Shown here: positions 1-6,739 of the stretch, one piece after another
Layout: every line of letters starts with the position of its first letter
Position numbering within the stretch: position 1 is the stretch's first letter
Origin: an uncultured Bacteroidota bacterium
GTDB taxonomy: Bacteria > Bacteroidota > Bacteroidia > Chitinophagales > Chitinophagaceae
Assembly (NCBI GenBank): GCA_903825095.1
Contig: CAIJZF010000208.1
Coordinates: forward strand, 1 to 7,333
Direction: 5' to 3'
Length of the DNA stretch: 7,333 bases
Program-made: the position numbers and the translations under genes
The notes under the pieces: model-generated
What the model saw: only the letters and a program-made list of their open reading frames with translations
Told to the model about the DNA's origin: nothing
Database searches by the model: none

Positions 1-933
1 TCTCATACCAAAAAAGCTCAAACTTATAATAAAGCATTGTTTCATGTAATGATGGATAAAAACATAACACTTATTGACTATGAATGCTTAGAACATGAAG
101 ACGGACAAAGACTTATTGGTTTTGGATTTTTTGCAGGTATTGTGGGAGCGCATAATGGTATTATGGCCTATGGTAATAGAACCAAAGAATTTAAATTAAG
201 TAGAGTAAAAGAAGTCAAAGATTATATGGAATTAGTGCATACTTATTTTGGTTTAAAACTACCCAATATTAAAATTGCCATTACAGGTTCTGGTAGAGTA
301 GCCCATGGTATTTTAGAAATTATGAATTTAATGGACGTTCAACAAGTGGAGCCCGATGAATATACCAGCAGAGAATACGCGTACCCTGTTTACGTGCATT
401 TGAAAGGAGGAGATTTGTATAGACATAAGACCACTAATACTTACGACAGAAATGATTTTCATGCGCATCCTGAAAACTACCATTGTTTATTTACAAATTA
501 TTTGAAGCATACCCATATACTTATGAATGGTATTTATTGGGAACCAGGTATAGCGCCTTTATTTACTATGGACGATTTAAAAGAAGACGATTATGCTTTA
601 ACCACTATAGCCGATATTACCGACGATGCCCATGGAAGCGTGCCTTGTAATTTAGGCGATTCAAGTTCGGAGGATCCTGTGTATGGAGTAAATGTAACCA
701 CTGTTGAAAAGACTGCCCCTTATATGCATAATGGCATTGATATAATGGCGGTGGGTAATTTACCCAATGAACTTCCCCGTGATGCTAGTAGGTATTTTGG
801 AGAACAACTTATTAAATATGTAATCCCCGATTTATTGAAGGGAGGTAATAAAATTATAGATGGAGCTACCATGCTTGATAAGGGAAAGCTGACCCAAAAC
901 TTTTCTTACTTAGAGGATTATTCAAAACATTAA
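1..933 (+). CDS. Lysine-ketoglutarate reductase / saccharopine dehydrogenase-like NAD(P)-dependent oxidoreductase, 5' end missing
   Basis: The frame is open from the first base, so the true start lies left of the window. The TTG at 37 is not the start, because codons 1-12 already match the family (SHT-K-x-A-Q). 310 codons are visible; relatives are about 400 residues. By recalled alignment the protein resembles the lysine-ketoglutarate reductase half of animal AASS and yeast saccharopine dehydrogenase Lys1. Seen: the SHTKKAQ block (codons 1-7), whose His matches Lys1 catalytic H96 and whose second Lys matches K99; the LIDYE...GFG..AG block (codons 25-46); a Rossmann dinucleotide-binding loop ITGSGR (94-99); NGIYWEP (176-182); and a C-terminal NLP.ELPRDAS block (253-263). 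The partner of catalytic K77 lies off the window. One conserved Asp is Gly here (bases 754-756). The family forms or oxidises saccharopine-like secondary amines using NAD(P)H. The actual substrate cannot be read from sequence, and no separate saccharopine dehydrogenase domain is visible. The protein is probably cytosolic. Confidence 0.85.
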   Translation, partial: SHTKKAQTYNKALFHVMMDKNITLIDYECLEHEDGQRLIGFGFFAGIVGAHNGIMAYGNRTKEFKLSRVKEVKDYMELVHTYFGLKLPNIKIAITGSGRVAHGILEIMNLMDVQQVEPDEYTSREYAYPVYVHLKGGDLYRHKTTNTYDRNDFHAHPENYHCLFTNYLKHTHILMNGIYWEPGIAPLFTMDDLKEDDYALTTIADITDDAHGSVPCNLGDSSSEDPVYGVNVTTVEKTAPYMHNGIDIMAVGNLPNELPRDASRYFGEQLIKYVIPDLLKGGNKIIDGATMLDKGKLTQNFSYLEDYSKH

Positions 934-940
934 TTTTGAA

Positions 941-962
941 ATAGTTTCCTTTATTAAACTAT
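941..962. terminator. Small AT-rich hairpin between convergent genes, possible weak terminator
   Basis: A perfect 7-bp inverted repeat, ATAGTTT (941-947) and AAACTAT (956-962), encloses an 8-base loop in the 43-bp gap between the stop codons of the oxidoreductase (+) and the trmN6-like gene (-). The position suits a bidirectional terminator. The stem holds only one G-C pair and no strong T-run follows on either strand, so any activity would be weak. It may be a chance repeat in AT-rich DNA. Confidence 0.3.
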
Positions 963-976
963 ATAGAGTTAAGTTA

Positions 977-1744
977 TTATAAATGCAAGTAATAATCCTT
1001 TAGTAGTTCGGTAAAGGCAGTTGAGTAAGTTTTATCTGCATTTTTAATCACTATTTTATTTCTTAGTACTGAATTCTCTTTATCTGGTGTGTTACTATTT
1101 TTTTGAAAATGCAAAAAGGATCTAAAAGGTAAATGCTTGGCATCGTTATACACTAATACCTCTTCCCTTAAATACAAATGACTTGCTTCTGCTAATTTTT
1201 GCATGGTATAAGCGCGTAGGGTAGGTACTAAAACAAAAAAATGGCCTTCCTCTTTTAATAAGGAGGATGAATTTTCTACTAAACTTGTCCAACTTAATTC
1301 AGTACTATGGGCAGCCTTGTTTTTATTCTTATCTGGAGACTTTAAATCTCCTTCGTAAAAAGGAGGGTTTGTTATTATAATATCAAATAGCTTTTTCTCA
1401 TCTGCAGCAGCCATTAAATTGGCTGTATAGTCTTGAATAGAATCATTTACCAAGTTTAAGCGGTCACTCCATTTACTTATACTAAAATTTGAACTAGCTT
1501 CTGCAGCGGCTTGGGATTCAATTTCTACAGCAGTAATTTTTGTATTATTCTTATGCGTTACCTGGGCTAATATAAGGCTTAATAAACCAGTACCCGTGCC
1601 AATGTCTACTATTGAATGGGCCGTTTCTAAAGAGGGTTGTTTGGCCACCCAGGCCCCAAACAAACATGCATCAGTACATACTTTCATTGAAGTATGCTGC
1701 TGATGCACGATAAATTCTTTACACTGAAAAAAGGGATTAGCCAT
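977..1744 (-). CDS. trmN6: tRNA1(Val) (adenine(37)-N6)-methyltransferase-like protein (TrmN6/YfiC family)
   Basis: A 255-residue class I SAM-dependent methyltransferase. Seen in the translation: an N-terminal block with F-HQQHTSMKVCTDACLFGAW (residues 12-32), which is characteristic of YfiC-type enzymes; SAM-binding motif I, DIGTGTG (47-53); an acidic residue ending the next strand, AVEIE (72-76); the catalytic NPPF motif of amino-methylating enzymes (126-129); and a C-terminal half with LPFRSFLHF (205-213). In E. coli this family makes m6A at position 37 of tRNA1(Val); the same target here is inferred from homology. Length is close to the usual 240-250. The ATG start shares one base with the sdhB stop codon (TAATG), so it is the last gene of the sdh operon and is probably translated by ribosomes finishing sdhB. 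Family assignment is firm; exact tRNA target is less so. Confidence 0.85.
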   Translation of the reverse strand: MANPFFQCKEFIVHQQHTSMKVCTDACLFGAWVAKQPSLETAHSIVDIGTGTGLLSLILAQVTHKNNTKITAVEIESQAAAEASSNFSISKWSDRLNLVNDSIQDYTANLMAAADEKKLFDIIITNPPFYEGDLKSPDKNKNKAAHSTELSWTSLVENSSSLLKEEGHFFVLVPTLRAYTMQKLAEASHLYLREEVLVYNDAKHLPFRSFLHFQKNSNTPDKENSVLRNKIVIKNADKTYSTAFTELLKDYYLHL

Positions 1745-2505
1745 TATTCTGCACTCAAGCTAGCTCCTAAATATTCTTTATTTAATCTAGCAATGTTCGC
1801 TATAGAAATTTCTTTAGGACAAGTGGCTTCGCAAGCACCTGTGTTGGTACAAGAACCAAATCCTTCTTTATCCATTTGCGCCACCATATTTAATACACGT
1901 GATTTTCTTTCTGGAGCACCTTGTGGAAGTAAAGCTAAGTGAGAAACTTTCGCACTTAAAAATAACATTGCTGAACTATTCTTACATGCTGCCACACAAG
2001 CACCACAACCAATACACATGGCAGCGGCAAATGCGTCATCTGCATTTTGTTTTTCAATAGGAAGGCTATTGCCATCTACTGCATTACCTGTATTCACACT
2101 AATATATCCACCTGCTTGAATAATTCTATCAAAAGCAGAACGGTCAACGGTTAAATCTTTTACAATAGGGAAGGAGTTCGCTCTCCATGGTTCAATCACA
2201 ATAGTTTCGCCATCCTTGAAGGCGCGCATATGCAATTGACAAGTTGTATTCGCCTGCCAAGGACCATGTGGCTTCCCATTAATATATAATGAACACATAC
2301 CGCAAATACCTTCTCTGCAATCGTGATCAAAGGCTACAGGGTCGCCCCCTTCGGTAATTAATTTTTCATTTAAAATATCCAGCATTTCTAAAAAAGACAT
2401 TTCATCTGAAATACCTGCAACATCATAAGTAACAAATGCACCTTGTGCATTGGCATTTTTTTGACGCCAAACTTTAACTTTTAAATTCATTGTATTTTGA
2501 GACAT
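1744..2505 (-). CDS. sdhB: Succinate dehydrogenase/fumarate reductase iron-sulfur subunit
   Basis: A 253-residue electron-transfer subunit that carries electrons from the flavoprotein to the membrane haems and quinone. All cluster ligands are present. The plant-ferredoxin-type [2Fe-2S] domain has C63, C68, C71 and C89. The C-terminal domain has C164, C167, C170 and C229 for [4Fe-4S], and C174, C219 and C225 for [3Fe-4S]; the spacing of the last three Cys (219, 225, 229) is the same as in E. coli SdhB (206, 212, 216). The N-terminal KVWRQKN and [11 protein letters not shown] segments are typical of Bacteroidota SdhB. Either M1 (2505) or M6 could be the start; neither has a Shine-Dalgarno sequence, and an AT-rich leader precedes M1. 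It lies 63 bp after sdhA on the same strand and overlaps the trmN6-like gene by one base. The complex faces the cytoplasm. Sequence does not decide succinate oxidation versus fumarate reduction. Confidence 0.96.
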   Translation of the reverse strand: MSQNTMNLKVKVWRQKNANAQGAFVTYDVAGISDEMSFLEMLDILNEKLITEGGDPVAFDHDCREGICGMCSLYINGKPHGPWQANTTCQLHMRAFKDGETIVIEPWRANSFPIVKDLTVDRSAFDRIIQAGGYISVNTGNAVDGNSLPIEKQNADDAFAAAMCIGCGACVAACKNSSAMLFLSAKVSHLALLPQGAPERKSRVLNMVAQMDKEGFGSCTNTGACEATCPKEISIANIARLNKEYLGASLSAE

Positions 2506-2568
2506 AGCTAAAAAATTATTCTGTAAATATTTTGTGTTAGTGTGGTTTTCTTAATAAAAGTTCAATAC

Positions 2569-4542
2569 TTATTTATAGTTACGTTGACTTGGTTTAATCA
2601 CTTCGTACTTTAATTCTTCTTTATGTAATTGCCATTCGTGCTCTCCTTTATTTTCCCAAGCAGAAACAAACATAAAGTTTTCATCGTCTCTTAAAGCTTC
2701 TCCTTCTGGTGTTTGGTATTCTTCTCTAAAGTGACCTCCACAGCTTTCTTCTCTTGTTAAAGCGTCAATACACATTAACTCACCAAGTTCAATAAAGTCG
2801 GCTACACGGTTGGCTTTATCTAATTCAGGATTGTATTCGTTTATTTCACCAGGTACTCTTAAATCAGACCAGAATTCTTTTTTCAAAGCTTGTACATCTG
2901 CAATAGCTTGTTTTAAACCTGCCGCATTTCTTGACATTCCACATTCGTTCCAGATAATTTTACCTAAACGCTTATGGAAACTTTCTGCAGTTTGTTTACC
3001 ATTGATATTTTTCAATGATGCAATTCTATCGGCAACTTTTTTAGCGGCTTCTTCAAAAGCAGGGTGTGTTGTTGGAATAGCTGCATTGTAAATTTCATCG
3101 GCTAAATTATTACCCACTGTATAAGGGGCTACAAAATAACCATCGGCTAAACCTTGCATTAAGGCACTTGCACCTAAACGGTTGGCTCCATGGTCGCTAA
3201 AGTTAGCTTCGCCTAATGCATATAAACCTGGCACTGTTGTTTGTAATTCATAATCTACCCATAAACCACCCATGGTATAATGCACGGCTGGGTAAATACG
3301 CATGGGCACTTCGTAAGGGTTTTCTCCAGTGATTTTTGCGTACATATCAAATAGGTTGCCATATTTTTCTTTCACCACTTCTTTACCCATAGCAATTATT
3401 TGCTCATGAGAAACATTAGATAGACCTTGTTTGCTTACTTCAATCTTACCATATCTTTCAATAGCCGCTGCATAATCTAAATAAACTGCTTGCTTAGAAG
3501 TACCTACGCCATAGCCCGCATCACATCTTTCTTTAGCAGCACGAGAGGCTACGTCACGAGGCACTAAGTTTCCAAAAGCAGGGTAGCGACGCTCTAAATA
3601 ATAGTCTCTTTCTTCTTCAGGTATTTCATTGGCTTTTCTTGTCTCGCCTAAATTTTTAGGCACCCATATACGTCCATCATTTCTTAATGATTCAGACATT
3701 AAGGTTAATTTGGATTGATGATCGCCACTCACTGGAATACAGGTAGGGTGAATTTGTGTAAAGCAAGGATTGGCAAAATAAGCTCCTTGTTTATGCGCTT
3801 TCCATGCAGCTGTAACATTTGATCCCATTGCATTAGTAGATAAATAAAATACATTACCATATCCACCTGAGCATATTAACACCGCATGTCCAAAATGTTT
3901 TTCTAATTCACCAGTAATTAAATTACGGGCTATAATACCTCTTGCTTTTCCATCTATTTTTACAATGTCTAACATTTCATGTCTTGCATGCATGGTAACA
4001 TTGCCTAGAGCTACTTGACGCTCTAATGCTTGGTAGGCACCAATTAATAATTGTTGACCTGTTTGACCTGCAGCATAAAAAGTTCTTTGAACTTGTGTAC
4101 CACCAAAACTACGGTTGCTTAATAATCCACCATATTCACGTGCAAAGGGAACACCCTGTGCTACACATTGATCAATAATATTCGCACTCACTTCTGCTAA
4201 ACGGTGCACGTTCGCTTCACGCGCACGGTAGTCACCTCCTTTAATTGTATCATAAAATAATCTGAAAACACTATCACCATCGTTTTGATAATTCTTAGCA
4301 GCATTAATTCCACCTTGTGCAGCAATGCTATGTGCACGACGAGGAGAATCTTGAAAACAAAATGCTTTTACTTTATAACCTAATTCGCCCATGGCAGCAG
4401 CAGCTGAAGCGCCTGCAAGTCCAGTGCCCACAATAATGACTTCCATTTTTCTTTTGTTGGCAGGGTTTACTAGTTTACAATGTCCTTTGTAATCGACCCA
4501 TTTGTCATCTAGTTTTCCGGAAGGTATTTTAGCGTCTAACAT
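2569..4542 (-). CDS. sdhA: Succinate dehydrogenase/fumarate reductase flavoprotein subunit
   Basis: The 657-residue catalytic subunit interconverts succinate and fumarate at a covalently bound FAD. Seen: FAD-binding Rossmann motif GTGLAG (39-44); [11 protein letters not shown] (68-78), whose H71 is the expected attachment site for 8-alpha-histidyl-FAD; substrate-site His in QIHPTCIP (H265); the proton-transfer arginine in VPRD (R329); HYTMGG (H421); and GANRLGAS (R455). The N-terminal extension ahead of the Rossmann fold (LDAKIP..., VNPANKRK) and the total length are those of the long type B SdhA/FrdA of Bacteroidota, not the shorter proteobacterial SdhA (about 588 residues). The ATG at 4542 is supported by this N-terminal match. 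It lies 46 bp after sdhC and 63 bp before sdhB, with no promoter element seen in either gap. No key residue is missing. Confidence 0.97.
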   Translation of the reverse strand: MLDAKIPSGKLDDKWVDYKGHCKLVNPANKRKMEVIIVGTGLAGASAAAAMGELGYKVKAFCFQDSPRRAHSIAAQGGINAAKNYQNDGDSVFRLFYDTIKGGDYRAREANVHRLAEVSANIIDQCVAQGVPFAREYGGLLSNRSFGGTQVQRTFYAAGQTGQQLLIGAYQALERQVALGNVTMHARHEMLDIVKIDGKARGIIARNLITGELEKHFGHAVLICSGGYGNVFYLSTNAMGSNVTAAWKAHKQGAYFANPCFTQIHPTCIPVSGDHQSKLTLMSESLRNDGRIWVPKNLGETRKANEIPEEERDYYLERRYPAFGNLVPRDVASRAAKERCDAGYGVGTSKQAVYLDYAAAIERYGKIEVSKQGLSNVSHEQIIAMGKEVVKEKYGNLFDMYAKITGENPYEVPMRIYPAVHYTMGGLWVDYELQTTVPGLYALGEANFSDHGANRLGASALMQGLADGYFVAPYTVGNNLADEIYNAAIPTTHPAFEEAAKKVADRIASLKNINGKQTAESFHKRLGKIIWNECGMSRNAAGLKQAIADVQALKKEFWSDLRVPGEINEYNPELDKANRVADFIELGELMCIDALTREESCGGHFREEYQTPEGEALRDDENFMFVSAWENKGEHEWQLHKEELKYEVIKPSQRNYK

Positions 4543-4588
4543 ATTTAATCTTTTATCTATCGTTTAGAATATATTTTATTTTGAATTT

Positions 4589-5272
4589 TTAATTTACCCA
4601 ATGTAAATAAAAACTAATAGGCATTAAAGCAAATGCTAATGGAATAATAATAGCAAAGCCATAACCTATGGAGCTAATCATTGTGTGGTATCTTTTATTA
4701 TGCACTCCAATCGTTTTGAAAGCACTTTGAAAACCATGTGCTAAGTGATAGCCTAATGAGATACAAGAAATTACATAAAATAAAACCACCCAAACATTTT
4801 GGAAAGTGTCTTGCATCACTGCATATAAATTATGTACTACAAAGCCATTGCCTAAATCCATTTCAGCAACACCTGTAATTCTTGAAGGAATCCAAAAATG
4901 TTTCCAGTGTATAATGAAAAACATAAGAAGTATAGTTCCTAAAATGGCCATGCTTCTACTATACCATTTACTACCTTTTGAATAATTTACTTCATAGCCC
5001 ACTTTTCTTTTGCTTCTATTTTCTAAGGTTAGCATATAGCCTTGTATGATATGTAGAAAAATACCTAAGAAAAGTCCAATTTCTAAAATTCTAGGCACTA
5101 CAAAACTTCCCATAAAATGAGCCGCTTTGTTGAACATGACGCCGCCGTCCATTGCCCAAATACAAGCATTTAATCCTGCATGCACCACTAAGAATAAGAC
5201 TAAGAAAATACCCGTGAAAGCCATTACTAATTTTTTCCCCACGGAGGATGTAAACATTTGCTTAAAGGTCAT
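4589..5272 (-). CDS. sdhC: Succinate dehydrogenase/fumarate reductase cytochrome b558 subunit (type B membrane anchor)
   Basis: The single membrane anchor of a type B succinate:quinone oxidoreductase, 227 residues from the ATG at 5272. Five hydrophobic helices lie at about 17-38, 57-81, 108-123, 160-181 and 199-223. Four helix-borne histidines, H31 (VVHAGLN), H74 (FLHIIQG), H122 (IIHWKHF) and H176 (GYHLAHG), are the likely axial ligands of the two b haems, as in Bacillus SdhC and Wolinella FrdC. The frame extends 9 codons further to a TTG at 5299, but that TTG is part of the predicted -7 promoter element, and relatives begin near MTFKQMFTSSVGKK, so the ATG is preferred. No Shine-Dalgarno sequence is seen. 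It is the first gene of sdhC-sdhA-sdhB-trmN6. The protein anchors SdhAB and hosts quinone reduction; menaquinone as the partner is inferred from the phylum. Confidence 0.93.
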   Translation of the reverse strand: MTFKQMFTSSVGKKLVMAFTGIFLVLFLVVHAGLNACIWAMDGGVMFNKAAHFMGSFVVPRILEIGLFLGIFLHIIQGYMLTLENRSKRKVGYEVNYSKGSKWYSRSMAILGTILLMFFIIHWKHFWIPSRITGVAEMDLGNGFVVHNLYAVMQDTFQNVWVVLFYVISCISLGYHLAHGFQSAFKTIGVHNKRYHTMISSIGYGFAIIIPLAFALMPISFYLHWVN

Positions 5273-5296
5273 AATAAGATGTATTTTAAATCGATG

Positions 5297-5304
5297 CAAA
5301 GTTA
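5297..5304 (-). promoter_or_regulatory. -7 promoter element of the sdh operon (Bacteroidota type)
   Basis: On the minus strand this reads TAACTTTG, an exact match to the Bacteroidota primary-sigma -7 consensus TAnnTTTG. Transcription would start about 3-6 bases downstream, near 5291-5294, giving a leader of roughly 20 bases before the sdhC ATG at 5272. No clear TTG-type -33 element is seen at the usual spacing; the sequence there (about 5321-5332) is only AT-rich. It is the only match to this consensus on the minus strand in the gaps of the operon. Confidence 0.65.
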
Positions 5305-5381
5305 AGTACGAATTGCGAGCTTAGAATAATTCGTTCCATGATTTTTCCTATATTTTATAAATTATTAAAACAAGTCCTTCA

Positions 5382-5393
5382 AAAGGCCCCTTT
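5382..5393. repeat. Short dyad AAAGG-CC-CCTTT in the divergent promoter region
   Basis: Two 5-base arms, AAAGG (5382-5386) and CCTTT (5389-5393), flank a 2-base centre. The loop is too short for a stable RNA hairpin, so if meaningful it would be a protein-binding half-site pair. It is the most GC-rich spot in an otherwise AT-rich gap, about 80 bp upstream of the sdhC -7 element. A 10-base dyad can easily occur by chance. Confidence 0.2.
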
Positions 5394-5422
5394 AGATAAG
5401 TTATTCACCACTTGTATAAAAA

Positions 5423-5454
5423 TTGAGCCGTGAACATATATTGACTTAATTTTA
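5423..5454 (+). promoter_or_regulatory. Weak candidate promoter for the ABC permease gene
   Basis: A TTG (5423-5425) and a TAATTTTA (5447-5454) resemble the Bacteroidota -33 TTG and -7 TAnnTTTG elements with a 21-bp spacer; the last base of the -7 box is A, not G. If used, transcription would begin at or next to the ATG at 5459, giving a leaderless or near-leaderless mRNA. A second weak option is TATATTG at 5437-5443 preceded by TTG at 5412-5414. Neither is strong. Confidence 0.25.
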
Positions 5455-5458
5455 TACC

Positions 5459-6706
5459 ATGATTAAAGTGCTTACTATACTTTGGAATAGCTTCAAAATG
5501 GCCTTGGGAGAATTAAAAGCCAATAAGCTAAGAACCTTTCTTTCCTTATTCGGTATCACCATTGGAATCTTTTGTATTATTGGGGTTTTGGCCACCATTG
5601 ATAGTTTACAATCAAAAATCAAAAGCGATTTATCCAGTTTTGGAAACAATTCGGTCTATATCGATAAATGGGATTATTCCGGAGGCCCAGAATACCCTTG
5701 GTGGAAATTTGTTAAGCGTCCAAGTATGAAAATGGAGGAAATGGAGTTCGTTAAAAAGAAGAGTACACTGGCATCCAACATGGCTTTTGTGATGCAAACC
5801 CAAGAGTCTTTTTCTTATGAGGATAATATATTAAAAGGCGTTAATATATACGGTATAACACCTGAGTATAAAAATATACAATCTTTTAATATTGGCTATG
5901 GTAGGTTTTTAAGTGAATCAGATTTTACGCGTGGAGTACCTTTTGTAGTTATAGGATATAAAGTAGCAGAGGAATTATATGGCAAGGCAGATAAAGGAGT
6001 GGGTAAAACCATTACCTACAAAGGCCGTAAGCTTTTAGTGATAGGCGTAATTGAAAAACAAGGTTCTGCTATTATTAATGGATATGACTATGATAAAAGT
6101 ACCATTGTTACCCATAATTATATGGCATCGGTTTATAATCCAGATAATTTAGGACCCGTTATTATGGTACAACCTAAACCAGGCATTACGTCCAAGGCAT
6201 TGCAAGAAGAATTAACAGGCATTATGCGTCAAATTAGAAAACTAAGTCCTACGCAGGAAGATAATTTCACCTGTAATGATGTTGCCCAATTTAAAGACCA
6301 AGTGGAAAGTGTATTTGGTGCCGTAAATCAAGGAGGCTGGGCTATTGCAGGACTTTCTTTAATAGTGGGTGCATTTGGTGTGGCCAATATTATGTTTGTA
6401 ACTGTGAGAGAAAGAACCAGTCAAATTGGACTGAAAAAAGCAATAGGTGCCAAAAGTTCTTCTATATTATATGAGTTTTTATTAGAGAGTGCATTTTTGT
6501 GTATTATAGGTGGGCTAGTGGGTTTATTTTTAGTTTGGATGCTCACACTAGCACTAAGTTCATTCCTTCCATTTGCGATCACTATCGCACCTAGTATTAT
6601 TTTTCTAGCCTTTAGTATTTGTATTATTTTAGGGGTGGTTTCAGGTATTATTCCTGCCTCCATTGCAGCTAAAATGAATCCAGTAGAAGCCATTAGAACT
6701 AAGTAA
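5459..6706 (+). CDS. MacB/FtsX-type ABC transporter permease
   Basis: A 415-residue inner-membrane protein with the MacB-like architecture: a cytoplasmic amphipathic segment with ELKANKLRTFLSLFG (18-32), transmembrane helix 1 (about 28-47), a large extracytoplasmic domain (about 48-292, MacB_PCD type), then the FtsX domain with helices at about 293-316, 340-368 and 377-400. Hallmarks are VANIMFVTVRERTSQIGLKKAIGAK (308-332, conserved RE-R-E/Q-IG-KAIGA coupling loop) and the C-terminal GIIPA..AAKMNPVEAIR (396-413). Such permeases pair with a LolD/MacB-like ATPase and act by mechanotransmission in lipoprotein transport, toxin or peptide efflux, or cell-wall hydrolase control; the substrate here cannot be told. 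No ATPase or membrane-fusion gene adjoins it: sdhC lies divergently upstream and tsaD follows 33 bp downstream. The ATG at 5459 has no Shine-Dalgarno sequence but the N-terminus fits the family. Confidence 0.9.
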   Translation: MIKVLTILWNSFKMALGELKANKLRTFLSLFGITIGIFCIIGVLATIDSLQSKIKSDLSSFGNNSVYIDKWDYSGGPEYPWWKFVKRPSMKMEEMEFVKKKSTLASNMAFVMQTQESFSYEDNILKGVNIYGITPEYKNIQSFNIGYGRFLSESDFTRGVPFVVIGYKVAEELYGKADKGVGKTITYKGRKLLVIGVIEKQGSAIINGYDYDKSTIVTHNYMASVYNPDNLGPVIMVQPKPGITSKALQEELTGIMRQIRKLSPTQEDNFTCNDVAQFKDQVESVFGAVNQGGWAIAGLSLIVGAFGVANIMFVTVRERTSQIGLKKAIGAKSSSILYEFLLESAFLCIIGGLVGLFLVWMLTLALSSFLPFAITIAPSIIFLAFSICIILGVVSGIIPASIAAKMNPVEAIRTK

Positions 6707-6727
6707 TATTCGTATTTTTTTAAGCTT

Positions 6728-6735
6728 TATCTTCG
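6728..6735 (+). promoter_or_regulatory. Possible -7 element just upstream of tsaD
   Basis: TATCTTCG differs from the Bacteroidota -7 consensus TAnnTTTG at one base. Its position predicts a transcript starting at about 6738-6741, on the GTG start codon itself, so the mRNA would be leaderless. No TTG is found at the usual -33 spacing. The gap to the permease is only 33 bp, so read-through from the permease promoter is an equal possibility. No terminator hairpin precedes the T-run at 6715-6721. Confidence 0.3.
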
Positions 6736-6739
6736 TGGG

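Larger units (their letters stand above)
5273..5458. other. Divergent intergenic region between sdhC and the ABC permease
   Basis: This 186-bp stretch is the longest non-coding part of the window. It separates two divergent genes and must hold the promoters of both. It contains the sdhC -7 element (5297-5304), an AT-rich block around 5341-5370, a short dyad (5382-5393) and a weak candidate promoter for the permease (5423-5454). No RNA gene or riboswitch structure could be recognised by eye. Open frames reaching into it from the neighbouring genes are not supported as genes. Confidence 0.7.

Noticed and set aside
37..48. TTG at 37 as the start of the oxidoreductase
   Set aside because: The frame is open to the left edge and the 12 codons before it already match the family, including the catalytic His at codon 2; the gene is truncated by the window.
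1694..1942. 82-codon + strand open frame
   Set aside because: It is antisense to the start of the trmN6-like gene and the end of sdhB, with no recognisable protein features; it is a shadow of those genes.
2810..3091. 93-codon + strand open frame
   Set aside because: It lies wholly antisense within sdhA and its translation has no recognisable family or domain.
5127..5324. 65-codon + strand open frame
   Set aside because: It is antisense to the 5' end of sdhC and covers its promoter; no independent support.
5353..5370. TTTTA...TAAAA inverted repeat in the divergent gap
   Set aside because: Five A-T pairs around an 8-base spacer are expected by chance in sequence this AT-rich.
5452..5649. 65-codon minus-strand open frame at the permease start
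   Set aside because: It is antisense to the N-terminal coding part of the permease and has no recognisable domain or start context.
6421..6693. 90-codon minus-strand open frame
   Set aside because: It is antisense to the conserved FtsX domain of the permease, whose coding frame is clear.
6715..6721. T-run after the permease as a terminator
   Set aside because: No hairpin precedes it; the AAGCTT next to it is a 6-base palindrome without a loop.
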